Shown piece after piece: positions 15,534-24,506 of a stretch of DNA of 64,000 nt. Every line of letters begins with the position of its first letter. Positions within the stretch are counted from its first letter, which is position 1. Origin of the DNA: Paracoccaceae bacterium (GTDB lineage: Bacteria; Pseudomonadota; Alphaproteobacteria; Rhodobacterales; Rhodobacteraceae); NCBI GenBank assembly GCA_014323795.1, contig JACONK010000018.1:62001-126000 (forward strand), read 5' to 3'. A program made the position numbers and the translations under genes. The notes beneath the pieces are model-generated. The model saw only the letters and a program-made list of their open reading frames with translations. It ran no database searches and had not been told where the DNA came from.

Positions 15534-16121
15534 TCAGATAAACCCCCTGGACGAAAGCCATTTGTCAAAGCGATCTTCAAACAGCCTGGGCACGTATGCT
15601 TCCGGTATGCGGAGCTTGAGGGCGATCCCGTAATGATCTGTTTTGCCCTGATCCAACTCATCCCGAAACCGTTTCCGAAACGTCTGCGGGCAGAGCACTG
15701 CCAGGGCCTGCAGGAAGGACTCAATTTCAGATTCGAGCTGCGGGCTGAACGGAACCGTCAGCGATGAAGATGATGAAAATTCAGCCAAAAGAGTATTCAG
15801 CACTTCGGCATCACCGGCTTTCTGTGCCTCTGTGTCAAAGAGATGCATCATTTCCTTGACCATAACGAAACGTTCCCAACACGGGTTGTTGTCCCGTGCC
15901 GTAACAACGATGTGGCCACCCAACTGCTGCACAAAATGGTGGCTGCTGTTTTGCGGCGTCAGCCAATATCCGCGACAAACGGACGTGTCAAGACCGGACC
16001 GGTAATGCGCAATCCCGTCAACCCCGGTCAGTTCGATTATTTTGTCTTTTATATCGTTTCGCCTTACGTGGAGCGAAAGCCCCTGCGCATAGTCAAAAAG
16101 AGCCTTGAAGCCACCGGTCAT
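15534..16121 (-). CDS. ImmA/IrrE-like protein lacking a full HExxH motif
   Basis: 195 residues. The region PCWERFVMVKEMMHLFDTEAQ resembles ImmA/IrrE (DUF955) peptidases, where HExxH would bind zinc, but here it reads KEMMH: the first His is Lys. The C-terminus (FRKRFRDELDQGK..., YGIALKLRIPEAYVPRLFE) recalls the helical end of such proteins. Its ATG overlaps the stop of the upstream 67-residue gene (ATGA), a toxin-antitoxin or regulator pair layout. Composition is AT-richer than the neighbours, suggesting acquisition. A relic of a second copy lies at 11818. It may be a non-catalytic member of the family. Confidence 0.55.
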   Translation of the reverse strand: MTGGFKALFDYAQGLSLHVRRNDIKDKIIELTGVDGIAHYRSGLDTSVCRGYWLTPQNSSHHFVQQLGGHIVVTARDNNPCWERFVMVKEMMHLFDTEAQKAGDAEVLNTLLAEFSSSSSLTVPFSPQLESEIESFLQALAVLCPQTFRKRFRDELDQGKTDHYGIALKLRIPEAYVPRLFEDRFDKWLSSRGFI

Positions 16122-16321
16122 GCCGGTGTACCGATTGAAGCCTCGTCGTCTACCAAGTCAAAATCGCCCGTCTCGATTTCTGCAAGCGACCTGTTCAGTT
16201 GCTCCGCGATCTGTTCTTTGGTCACTTCGCGCAGGGTACCCGGGAAGATCTTGACGTCGGACACTTCCAAGCTACCGCGCCCATACAGGCGATTTGACAA
16301 AATCTTAACCTGATCAGACAT
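16118..16321 (-). CDS. Small regulator-like protein, partner of the ImmA/IrrE-like gene
   Basis: 67 residues from ATG 16321, which follows GGAGAGG by 8 bases. The sequence (MSDQVKILSNRLYGRGSLEV... to DDEASIGTPA) has a hydrophilic helical C-terminus (TKEQIAEQLNRSLAEIETGD). No family was recognised. First gene of a two-gene unit with ATGA coupling and its own promoter (16404-16431); the layout suggests antitoxin or regulator. Confidence 0.6.
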   Translation of the reverse strand: MSDQVKILSNRLYGRGSLEVSDVKIFPGTLREVTKEQIAEQLNRSLAEIETGDFDLVDDEASIGTPA

Positions 16322-16403
16322 TTTGAACACCTCTCCGTTGACCTGATCCTTCAGGCGATGCCATGACAAACAGGCGTGAAAATCACGCTTGCACAGGAAA
16401 ACC

Positions 16404-16431
16404 AATTAAGACTGATTAAAAGCAAGGTCAA
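16404..16431 (-). promoter_or_regulatory. Putative promoter of the 16321-15534 gene pair
   Basis: On the minus strand TTGACC, 16 bases, TTAATT, in the most AT-rich patch of this area and about 85 bases upstream of the first ATG. It resembles a housekeeping sigma-70 promoter. Confidence 0.45.
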
Positions 16432-16475
16432 GTAAAAAGTTTTTAAAAAAAAATTATCATTCGGCAGCCCCCACC

Positions 16476-18422
16476 TCAGCGCAAATCCGGCGGCGTTGCC
16501 TCTGCCGCCAGGGCCGCCGCCGCCTCATGGAGCGGCTGAACCCGCGTGTGCCGGTCCCCCAGGCGGCGCAGGCTGACCGTGCGGTCCGCAACCTCGCGCG
16601 CGCCCGCCGCCAGGATCACCGGCACCTTTGCCAGCGAATGGTCGCGCACCTTGTAGGTGATTTTTTCGTTGCGCAGGTCCGCCTCGGCCCGCACCCCCCT
16701 GGCGTTCAGGGTGGCGGCGACCTCTTGTGCATAGGCGTCCGCCTCCGACGTGATTGTGGCAACGACAACCTGGCGCGGGGCCAGCCAGAACGGCAGCCTG
16801 CCCGCGTGTTCCTCAATCAGGATGCCGATGAACCGCTCAAACGATCCCAGGCAGGCCCGATGCAGCAGGACCGGGCGATGCCGGTTGCCATCTGCCCCGA
16901 TGTAACCGGCATTCAGCCGTTCGGGCAGCACGAAATCCACCTGATGGGTGCCGCACTGCCAGCTGCGCCCGATGCAGTCGGTCAGGTGAAATTCCAGTTT
17001 TGGCCCGTAAAAGGCCCCTTCGCCGGGCAGCAGTTCCGGCTCAATTCCCGCCGCCCGGGTTGCGTCCAGCAGGGCCTGTTCCGCCCGGTCCCACACCGCG
17101 TCGCTGCCAGCCCGGCGCACCGGCCGGTCAGAAAATTTGATCCCGAATTCCGGAAATCCGAGATCCCGATACACCCCGGTCAGCCAGGCGATATAGGTCG
17201 CGGTTTCTTCCGCGATCTGATCTTCGGTGCAAAAGATATGGGCATCATCCTGGGTAAACCCGCGCACCCGCATCAGCCCGTGCAGGGCGCCCGATGGCTC
17301 ATACCGGGCGCAGGACCCGAACTCCGCCAGCCGCAGGGGCAGGTCCCGATAGGATTTCAGCCCCTGATTATAGACCTGCACATGGCCCGGGCAGTTCATC
17401 GGTTTCAGCGCGTTGACCGATTTTTCGCGGGCGTGTTCCTCATCCACTTCCACGATAAACATGTGGTCCTGGTATTTTTCCCAATGGCCGCTGTCTTCCC
17501 ACAGTTTGCGATTGACAACCTGGGGGGTGTTGATTTCCACATATCCGCCTGCCGTCTGCCTGCGGCGCATATAATCCTGCAGCGTGGTGAAAATTTTCCA
17601 CCCGTCGGGATGCCAGAAGACCTGGCCCGGGGCTTCCTCCTGCATATGGAACAGGCCCATGTCCCGCCCGAGCCTGCGATGATCGCGTTTTGCCGCCTCT
17701 TCCAGCATGCGCAGATGCGCGGCCAGCGCCTGCCGGGTTGTGAACGCGACGCCATAGATGCGCTGTAACATGGCCCGGCTGCTGTCGCCGCGCCAATAGG
17801 CCCCGGCCACCGACATCAGTTTGAACCCGTCCGCCGGAACCTGGCCGGTGTGCTGCAGATGCGGCCCCCGGCACAGGTCCTGCCAGTCCCCGTGCCAATA
17901 CATGCGCACCGGTTCCCCGTCCGGGATCATGCGCACGAGCTCTTCCTTGTACGGTTCGTTGCGGTCCTGATAAAACCGGAGGGCCCGGGCGCGGTCCCAC
18001 ACCTCTGTCCGGACCGGGTCACGCCGGGCGATGATGGCGCGCATTTTCTGTTCAATGATGCCGAGATCTTCCGGTGTAAACGGGGCGTCCCGATCAAAGT
18101 CATAATAAAAGCCGTGCTCGATCACCGGGCCGATGGTGACGCGGGTTTCCGGCCACAATTCCTGCACGGCCCGGGCCATGATGTGGGCGCAGTCATGGCG
18201 GATCAGTTCCAGGGCCTGCGCCCCGTCCCGAATGGTATGGATGACAAGGCTGCCATCCGTTTCCAGCGGGCGCGACAGGTCCCGATGTGCGCCGTTGAAG
18301 GTGCAGGAAAACGCCGCCCGCCCCAGGCTTTTGGAAATATCCGTGGCAACAGCGGCCCCGGTGATACCGCGGGGGTAGCTGCGCCGGGCACCGTCGGGAA
18401 AGGTCAGCGTGATTCGGTCCAT
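16476..18422 (-). CDS. thrS: Threonyl-tRNA synthetase
   Basis: 648 residues from ATG 18422 ([20 protein letters not shown]), preceded by AAAGGAT; the open frame extends upstream without start support. Domains in order: N-terminal TGS (1-60), editing domain with [14 protein letters not shown] and HGFYYDF (about 70-200), class II core from about 240 with [13 protein letters not shown] (zinc Cys), [27 protein letters not shown] (zinc His), [12 protein letters not shown] and CGTHQVDF, then the anticodon-binding domain from about 550 (ASLGSFERF is replaced by [18 protein letters not shown]). Length is typical. Essential cytoplasmic enzyme, intact. Single-gene unit here. Confidence 0.97.
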   Translation of the reverse strand: MDRITLTFPDGARRSYPRGITGAAVATDISKSLGRAAFSCTFNGAHRDLSRPLETDGSLVIHTIRDGAQALELIRHDCAHIMARAVQELWPETRVTIGPVIEHGFYYDFDRDAPFTPEDLGIIEQKMRAIIARRDPVRTEVWDRARALRFYQDRNEPYKEELVRMIPDGEPVRMYWHGDWQDLCRGPHLQHTGQVPADGFKLMSVAGAYWRGDSSRAMLQRIYGVAFTTRQALAAHLRMLEEAAKRDHRRLGRDMGLFHMQEEAPGQVFWHPDGWKIFTTLQDYMRRRQTAGGYVEINTPQVVNRKLWEDSGHWEKYQDHMFIVEVDEEHAREKSVNALKPMNCPGHVQVYNQGLKSYRDLPLRLAEFGSCARYEPSGALHGLMRVRGFTQDDAHIFCTEDQIAEETATYIAWLTGVYRDLGFPEFGIKFSDRPVRRAGSDAVWDRAEQALLDATRAAGIEPELLPGEGAFYGPKLEFHLTDCIGRSWQCGTHQVDFVLPERLNAGYIGADGNRHRPVLLHRACLGSFERFIGILIEEHAGRLPFWLAPRQVVVATITSEADAYAQEVAATLNARGVRAEADLRNEKITYKVRDHSLAKVPVILAAGAREVADRTVSLRRLGDRHTRVQPLHEAAAALAAEATPPDLR

Positions 18423-18629
18423 GGGGCCGTATCCTTTCGCGTTACGCCCGGTGGCCTGTTGTGCCCGCACCCCGCCCGGCCTGTCAACCCGCCCCGCCCG
18501 CCCGCCGGGGGCACACGCATGCCATGCGGCCCAGGTCGCGCCTTTTCCGGCCACCGCCGTGGATTGCACCCGGCCCCGCCCTATATCATCTTTCTGAACC
18601 GGGGCCTGGGCCCTTTTCGGGGATGTATC

Positions 18630-18883
18630 ATGACCGGCTGCAACAGAACCTTTGACCTTGCGCCGGACGACCTTGACCTGATCGAATCCGCCCTGCGCCG
18701 CAGGAAACGCGCGCTCAGCGACAAACGGCCGCACCTGGCCGCGGCCCCCGGCGGGCCCCGGCCCGGGCCCCGATGCTGCGCGACCCTGTTACCCGGCTGC
18801 GCGGCATCCACGGGCTGATGGGGCGCCTGCACAACCGGAAAACCTTCTGCCGCCCGCGCAACACCCCCTGCGTGGGCGGCTGA
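18630..18883 (+). pseudogene. Small conserved alphaproteobacterial protein, frameshifted
   Basis: The frame from ATG 18630 gives [20 protein letters not shown] and then a Gly/Pro-rich stretch and a stop at 18818. A different frame continues with RLRGIHGLMGRLHNRKTFCR to a stop at 18881-18883, which fits the C-terminus (R...LLG.LHNQK.FYRP) that I recall for a Rhodobacterales protein of about 90 residues starting with the same motif. The shift needs one base lost within the G/C runs near 18745-18775. Gene decay or a sequencing fault in GC runs are both possible. Function unknown. Confidence 0.5.
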
Positions 18884-18894
18884 AGGCGGCGGGT

Positions 18895-21633
18895 TCAACC
18901 GGTTTCAACAGTTTGCCGAATCCCGGTCAATGTGCGCAGGTTATTGCAGATCACCTCTCGGCCGACCTGGACTGCAAAGGATTCAAGCACAACCTCATCG
19001 AACGCTATCCGGTCTTCCTGCTTCAATTCGTCGGCAACTTCCAGGATGTCGCGCAAAAGGAGAGGCTGGAATGCGGCAATGATGCGGTCTTTCTGCTCTT
19101 CGTTTGTTACAGACGGGTCGAGGACATGAAGGGTTTTCCCGACCCGGTCCTTGTTCAGATCAAGCCCGCCGAGCCCGCGGCCAAACCCGTTTGCCTCGAT
19201 CATCAGCAGGCCAAGGGTGCTGTTGAGCAGTGCATGGACGAGGCCAGTATCGACCCCTTCCCTTGTATTCATGGCAATCAGGCGCTGATCGACAAAAGCG
19301 CGTGGATTGAGCCGGCCAACGTAGAGCCGGGAACCATAACCCATTGGAATGAACAGTTCGGTTAAGCGATCAGCGCACATCTCGTACCAGTGCCCGCCCG
19401 GCGGTGCCGTTTTGGCGAGTACATCAGGCAGGGGCTTATTTTTGCCGTTCCGCATGGTTTCGAACCGCCTGATCCATGCGAGGGCACCAGTGGCACCGCA
19501 CGCTGCCAGTTCGGCTTTGCTGAGAGCACAACCAAACGCGTCTTTGCCCGCTTTTGTCACCAATCGCTTCACATCCGCAGAAGAGCGCAGGACCGGCTTA
19601 ATGTAGTCGGGCTCGATGCCATGCCCGGACGCAGGGTAAAACAGGTCGTTCCATCCCCGGCGCTCGCCACGCCGAATGTCAAGCAGGTCACGGGCCGGCA
19701 CAAGGGGAAGGTCAGGCATCCAGTCGACGCCCGCAAACTGCGCACTTCCCGCAAGGCCCAGGGGCCGAAGCCGTTCAATTGTTTCACGGTCGGTTCGATG
19801 AACGGTCAGCACATCCTTTTGCGGTGTGCGCCGGGTGATCAGTGCTGCCACGTTTTCAGCCTGTGCGTCGTCCTCCAGCCGATCAATCGGCTGCTTCAGA
19901 ACCACGAAGTCCGTTTCATGATTCGGTTCGGCACCTTCCGCAGGTTTTCGGAGCACGAGAATATTCGTTACGACGTCGCTGTTTGAAAACCAGCGCCCTG
20001 CCCCCGCCGTCACGACCGTGCGCAGCTCAAAAAAATCTGTCAGGCGTTCGTAAAAAGCCTCTCCCCACGCGGTGCCGAGCCAGGCATTTGTAATGATGAT
20101 ACCCATACGACCGCCGGGTTCCAGCAGGTCGTAAAGCGCGAAGGGCAGATATGCGGCGACGTCTGACCGGCCCGGCGGTTCTTTGCCCGTTTCCGCCAAC
20201 CAGGTGTTTACAGCCTGAATTGCATCCCCATAGGCTGCACGGCCTTCCTGCGCGACAAATGGCAGATTGCCTGCCACGGCACGGAACGTTCCCAGGTTTT
20301 CGGAGTGTACGGTCCCGTCGCCCGGATCGCGAAAGGTGACGTGCGACCCGGGTTTAAGCCTGAAAGCATCCTGATCAAACAGGCGCAGCGGCTGGCACAT
20401 CAGGGGCGGCGATGTGAGCGCGAATGTGGCCAGCTGGACGGCAGTCCTGTCAATATCGTTGCCACAGACCTGCACCGCCGCATTGGCCGGGTCTGTGTCT
20501 GCCCGAATCTTCATATCCAGTGCGGCGCGAAGGATGGTCCCGCTTCCACAGCATGGATCGAAAATGCGATCATTCAGATCATCGAGGCACAGCCGCACCA
20601 GCAGTTTTGCAAGTGGCACCGGGGTGGTGTATTGGCCGCGCACCTTCCGGGCCGGGACCGCTGCGGATGTTTCAAGAACCGCCGAAATCTGTGCCTGGTC
20701 CACCGCACCGAGGCGCAGGTCACCGAGAAGCCGGTTGAACTCACAGAGCTGACGCCAGGCTTCCGGGGGCACGATCCGAAGGGCCATCGCATCGCAGAAC
20801 ACGGTCCAAAAGTTGCAGTCCCGCGTGATCTGATCGAAGGCTGCAAGGGCCTTGACCGGCCCCATCCCCTCGTCGATCCCTGTCACGATCCTGGCACGAA
20901 TATCGCGTTCCCGCAGCACATGCGCAAACAGGAACTTGCCCATCCAATTGATGAGGTTTGCGCGCGCCAGAACAATGTGCGGATCGTCTCCTTCATAATC
21001 CTGTCGGTTCCGGTTCCACCACAGCGTGATTTCAGACCGCAGATCAAGGCTTCGTTTTGCCTCTTCCCTGATTGCATCGGCTACAAACCGCGTGTTCCGA
21101 AGCACAAGGTCGGTGAGCCCGCCGCTGTGATAAGCCTCGATAAACTGCCGGCCTTCCAGATCGCCGGAAGCAAAGAGGGCGTTCACATCCCGGAGGATGG
21201 TTGCGCCAAGCGTTTCCCACCTCGCACGGTGGCGGCGCACATCCGCCCGGGCGGTGATGTCGTGCAAATCGTCCCATTCCGTATGAAGAACAAACCTGTC
21301 CCCGGCATCGAGCGTGTAGAGACGCGCATAGGTCACATTCCACAAAACGAAACTGTCAAGGCCGAGAGATCGGGCCTTGTCTTCGGCGTTTTCAAGGAAC
21401 GCGGGGTCATCAATCGATGTGTCGGGCAGTTTCAACTCCCACCCCTGCAGGATGCGCGCCTCGTCCCGGTCGCCAAAGAGCAGCACATCGGGAAACATGG
21501 CCCTGCCGCTGACCGCGACCGAGTGTTCGCCGCCTGCATGTCGGACCGTCTGGTGTTCGGAATGTGCGATACTTTGGAGATGCGCAATGAGGTCGATCGC
21601 CCAGGAGCGTTCAGTGTATCCCGCCGTTGTCAT
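18895..21633 (-). CDS. Type IIG-like restriction-modification fusion protein
   Basis: 912 residues, ATG overlapping the upstream methyltransferase stop (ATGA). The N-terminal 130 residues hold a PD-(D/E)XK nuclease pattern: MFPDVLLFGD, then ILQGWELKLPDTS (Asp and ELK). A helical linker follows, then an N6-adenine methyltransferase core: ARKVRGQYTTPVPLAKLLVR, motif I FDPCCGSGTILRAAL (about residue 365) and motif IV VAGNLPFVAQ, where NLPF replaces the usual NPPF/Y. The C-terminal 300 residues resemble target-recognition regions (GYGSRLYVGRLNPRAFVDQR, LNSTLGLLMIEANGFGRG). It would cut and methylate DNA with one polypeptide. Last gene of a three-methyltransferase run, apparently intact. Confidence 0.8.
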   Translation of the reverse strand: MTTAGYTERSWAIDLIAHLQSIAHSEHQTVRHAGGEHSVAVSGRAMFPDVLLFGDRDEARILQGWELKLPDTSIDDPAFLENAEDKARSLGLDSFVLWNVTYARLYTLDAGDRFVLHTEWDDLHDITARADVRRHRARWETLGATILRDVNALFASGDLEGRQFIEAYHSGGLTDLVLRNTRFVADAIREEAKRSLDLRSEITLWWNRNRQDYEGDDPHIVLARANLINWMGKFLFAHVLRERDIRARIVTGIDEGMGPVKALAAFDQITRDCNFWTVFCDAMALRIVPPEAWRQLCEFNRLLGDLRLGAVDQAQISAVLETSAAVPARKVRGQYTTPVPLAKLLVRLCLDDLNDRIFDPCCGSGTILRAALDMKIRADTDPANAAVQVCGNDIDRTAVQLATFALTSPPLMCQPLRLFDQDAFRLKPGSHVTFRDPGDGTVHSENLGTFRAVAGNLPFVAQEGRAAYGDAIQAVNTWLAETGKEPPGRSDVAAYLPFALYDLLEPGGRMGIIITNAWLGTAWGEAFYERLTDFFELRTVVTAGAGRWFSNSDVVTNILVLRKPAEGAEPNHETDFVVLKQPIDRLEDDAQAENVAALITRRTPQKDVLTVHRTDRETIERLRPLGLAGSAQFAGVDWMPDLPLVPARDLLDIRRGERRGWNDLFYPASGHGIEPDYIKPVLRSSADVKRLVTKAGKDAFGCALSKAELAACGATGALAWIRRFETMRNGKNKPLPDVLAKTAPPGGHWYEMCADRLTELFIPMGYGSRLYVGRLNPRAFVDQRLIAMNTREGVDTGLVHALLNSTLGLLMIEANGFGRGLGGLDLNKDRVGKTLHVLDPSVTNEEQKDRIIAAFQPLLLRDILEVADELKQEDRIAFDEVVLESFAVQVGREVICNNLRTLTGIRQTVETG

Positions 21634-22532
21634 GGCTGCACGGCACCCGGCCTCATGCCCCCGATCACCTCATCCACGTCGATCAGGCCCCGTCTTTTCA
21701 GTTTGCCGCTTCTGCCGGCGGCCTCAATGTTCCGAAACAAGGGGGGCCGGTCCACCGGCTCCATGGTGTCGACCTCTCGCAGGCGCTGGTGCGCAACATC
21801 CATGTAGTTGACAGGCGCACTCTTGAACTGAAACAGTTCAGCGTTCTTTTCGATGCCGATGTAACGGCGGGCCTCCAGCGCGGCCGAGACCAGAAAGCTC
21901 CCGCTGCCAAACGCATTATCAAGTACAAGATCACCCGGTGCAGTGAACATGCGAATGAGGTAACGGCCAAGTGCTACAGGTTTCTGCGTAGGATGCCAGA
22001 CACGACCGCCCGCTTCACTTTCCGCCGTTTTGCAGTAGAGCGCATCGGTCGGGAAACGGGTGCCGTCGCTTCTTACATGCACCGGGCGAAAATCACCGTA
22101 GCTTCCGGTATACTGGGCTTTGCGCAGCCCCTTGTCATAGGGGTCGGCATACCACATGACCGGGCGATAGACTGGCTGCTGCCTGTAGAAGATGCAGATG
22201 TCCTCGTGCTGGCGAAGAGGCTGGCGGCGGGCGTTGAGAAAATTGGTCGGCTTGCTTTTCACCCATACAAACTTGTATCTGAACCATTTTTCCTTGCTCA
22301 GCATGAGCTTCGCAGTGAACATTCCCTGAGAGGAGAGCGCGATGACTCCACGAGGTTTTACAACCCTTTCGTAGTGCTCCCAAAGCCGTTCCAGGGGAAT
22401 GGTGCTGTCCCACTTGTTCTGTGTGGTTCCATACGGAAGATCGCACAAAACCATATCAACCGATGCATCCTCCACGTCGTTCAGAAGGGTGAGGCAGTCC
22501 CCTTCGTATAAAGTGTTCGCCTGAAGTCGCAC
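21630..22532 (-). CDS. DNA methyltransferase (beta class, DLPYGTT type)
   Basis: 300 residues if translation starts at GTG 22532 (VRLQANTLYEGDCLTLLNDV); the frame is open further upstream to 22658 but that part overlaps the Dam-like gene. Motif IV is MVLCDLPYGTTQNKWD (about residue 31), WHPTQKPVALGRYLIRMF follows, and motif I is LVLDNAFGSGSFLVSA (about residue 225), a beta-class order. DLPY instead of DPPY is known in adenine methyltransferases of phage type. It is coupled by ATGA to the type IIG gene and may protect one strand of an asymmetric site (inference). Confidence 0.8.
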   Translation of the reverse strand: MRLQANTLYEGDCLTLLNDVEDASVDMVLCDLPYGTTQNKWDSTIPLERLWEHYERVVKPRGVIALSSQGMFTAKLMLSKEKWFRYKFVWVKSKPTNFLNARRQPLRQHEDICIFYRQQPVYRPVMWYADPYDKGLRKAQYTGSYGDFRPVHVRSDGTRFPTDALYCKTAESEAGGRVWHPTQKPVALGRYLIRMFTAPGDLVLDNAFGSGSFLVSAALEARRYIGIEKNAELFQFKSAPVNYMDVAHQRLREVDTMEPVDRPPLFRNIEAAGRSGKLKRRGLIDVDEVIGGMRPGAVQP

Positions 22533-22570
22533 GTTTATTCCCGACCCTTGAGATAGTGCCGCCCCCCGGT

Positions 22571-23446
22571 TCACGGCCCGAAGTTCAGCCAGGCCGATTC
22601 CCGGCGCGGCCTGCGCACGGAGTGGCAGTTGCGTTCTTCCGCATCCACGCGCCGCCATGTCCGATACAGCCGGTCATACAGGCCGGTCCGATAACCGGAA
22701 AGCACCACGCGCCCCCGGACGCGGTTCAGCACCTGCGCCAGGGCCTCGTGATCCTCATCCGTCATTTCAAGGCCATAGGCGGCCGCATCGCCGCGGGCCG
22801 AATGCACATAGGGCGGATCAGCGTAAAACACGGTGTCCGGCGTGTCATAGCGCACAATCACTTCGGTCGCCGGGGCATGTTCAATCTGCACCCGTTGCAG
22901 CCTTTGCGCAATTTCCGGCAGCCCTTCAACGGACCCGAGCCACCGCGACACTGCCCCGGCCATGCCCGCCCGGGATGTCAGCACACAATGGGCCCAGCGG
23001 CCCGCACTGCTGGTCTGGGCCAGCCCCGTGCGCGTCTGGCGGGCCCGGATATAGAACCGGCGCGCCCGTTCCAGTTTCGACAATCCGGGTTCGGGCGTGC
23101 AGGCACGCATCAGTTCTTCCCGCGAAAACGGGGTCAGGCCGATGGCCCGGGTCAGCCCGGAGGCCTGGGTGCGCAGGGTTTCAAAAAAGTTCACCAGCTC
23201 GGAATCCAGATCATTATAGGTTTCAACCGGGTAAGGGGCGACATTAAGCAGAACCGCCGCAGACCCGCCGAACACATCGCAGAAATGCGTCGCATCCGGC
23301 GGAATCAGCGGAAGCAGAAAATCAGGATGAGAGAACTTTCCGCCATACCAGCCAAAGGCAATCCGTTTCCCGGCTCGTTTTTTGGCGATACGGCGACCGG
23401 TGCCAGTGGCGTTGGCCACCGGAAATCCCGTGCCGGTATCATGCAT
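22571..23446 (-). CDS. Dam-family DNA adenine methyltransferase
   Basis: About 291 residues from ATG 23446; the exact start is uncertain because only G-rich sequence precedes it and the frame is open to 23521. Motif I region is FGWYGGKFSHPDFLLPLIPP, then FCDVFGGSAAVLLNV, and motif IV is VFYADPPYVHSARGD (about residue 205), an alpha-class Dam order. C-terminal RVVLSGYRTGLYDRLYRTW fits the family. It lies 38 bases upstream of the next methyltransferase on the same strand, so the three genes form one unit. Confidence 0.82.
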   Translation of the reverse strand: MHDTGTGFPVANATGTGRRIAKKRAGKRIAFGWYGGKFSHPDFLLPLIPPDATHFCDVFGGSAAVLLNVAPYPVETYNDLDSELVNFFETLRTQASGLTRAIGLTPFSREELMRACTPEPGLSKLERARRFYIRARQTRTGLAQTSSAGRWAHCVLTSRAGMAGAVSRWLGSVEGLPEIAQRLQRVQIEHAPATEVIVRYDTPDTVFYADPPYVHSARGDAAAYGLEMTDEDHEALAQVLNRVRGRVVLSGYRTGLYDRLYRTWRRVDAEERNCHSVRRPRRESAWLNFGP

Positions 23447-23517
23447 CCCCCGGCCCCCCGGCAACCGGGCCCGCACACCGCCCCCGGCACGGGCGGCGGA
23501 CGGCACCGGCCCGGCTG

Positions 23518-24161
23518 TCACCTGTTTTTCGGTCGATAGTCCCCTGGGTCAAGGCACCTGTCATAAAATTCCTCATCCAATTCAATCCAGTCGGTGCCGC
23601 GCATACCCCCTGGCACTTTTGAACCAGCGGGCACGGCACCGCAAACCCCTGTGGCGCGCCCCTGATCCCCTGCCGCTTTCCCGCACCGCACGGGCCACCT
23701 CGCAGAGATCCTGGTCCTGGCTGTATATCACCGCTGCGTCAAATTCCCTGCGCCGCGCATGCCTTACGATATCCAGGGCCAGGCGCACGTCTATCCCCTT
23801 CTCTTTTGGGACGGGTATGTTCTTCTCTCTGAATTGATATGTCAGATTTCGTTTGATGACACACACACCTTGCCGCTTTAGAGAAAGCAGCCTTGAACTC
23901 CGGTATCCCGCCCACATTTCCTGCTTTTTCCAGAACGCCGCAGTGTGTTGCGTCATGGAATTTTGCGCGGGTGCCCGGCGCAGGTCGGGAACCCCCGTGT
24001 AAAACCGGACCGCATGCGCTACCCAACCGCGAGGTTCACAAACGGCTTCGTGTAATTTCACGGGATCAAAATTCGGATGATGATGCCCGAAGGCATCTTT
24101 GGCATGCCGGAAAAGGTTTTGAACATCAAAAAAAACCGGTAGCACGGGTTGGTTCTGTCAT
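23518..24161 (-). pseudogene. NYN-domain nuclease gene with two +1 frameshifts
   Basis: Three frames together give a complete NYN (LabA/DUF88-like PIN-fold) protein. From ATG 24161, MTEPTRATGFF runs into a stop caused by a T8 run (24128-24135); with T7 it reads on into FDVQNLFRHAKDAFG. The middle frame carries EKGIDVRLALDIVRHARRRE and AAVIYSQDQDLCEVARAVRE, with the acidic residues of the NYN site. The C-terminus RGTDWIELDEEFYDRCLDPG lies in a third frame, reached by removing one base from a G4 run (23646-23649). NYN proteins are putative RNases, often near defence genes. A GTG at 24145 could still start the middle part. Likely inactive. Confidence 0.7.
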
Positions 24162-24235
24162 AATAAAAATTTCCCTTTTTGTCTGAAAATCAGGTTCCTG
24201 TATTCTGTTTTTTCACAAACTCCTGGCACCAAAGA

Positions 24236-24280
24236 TATAAAAACCCCGCCGGGGGCCTGGACAGGCCAAGTCCGGCGGGG
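24236..24280 (-). terminator. Intrinsic terminator downstream of holA
   Basis: On the minus strand a perfect 9-bp stem (CCCCGCCGG/CCGGCGGGG) encloses an inner GGCCTG/CAGGCC hairpin and is followed directly by TTTTTATATC. It lies about 225 bases after the holA stop and would end the DUF3576-leuS-lptE-holA transcript. The 24281-24506 stretch between it and holA holds nothing recognisable. Confidence 0.75.
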
Positions 24281-24506
24281 GGCTAATGCCAAGGGTATGT
24301 AGTGCGATTCGGGCGCGGGGTCAAGCCGTTCCTGCCGCTTTTCCACGGGTAGTCCTGTTTTTAGGGGAGGGAATCCGAACCCGCCCCGGCGGCGACAGGC
24401 AACAACCCGGCCCCGCACCACCCCCAGGCCACTGCCGGTGCCTCCGCGCGGTTCATTGCACCAGGCCCGGCCCGTGCGCACAAAACCGCCGGGGAACAGC
24501 CCGGCC

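Noticed and set aside
23439-23639. Separate 66-codon gene at the end of the NYN gene
   Set aside because: It is one of the shifted frames of the broken NYN gene; the family C-terminus is in the neighbouring frame.
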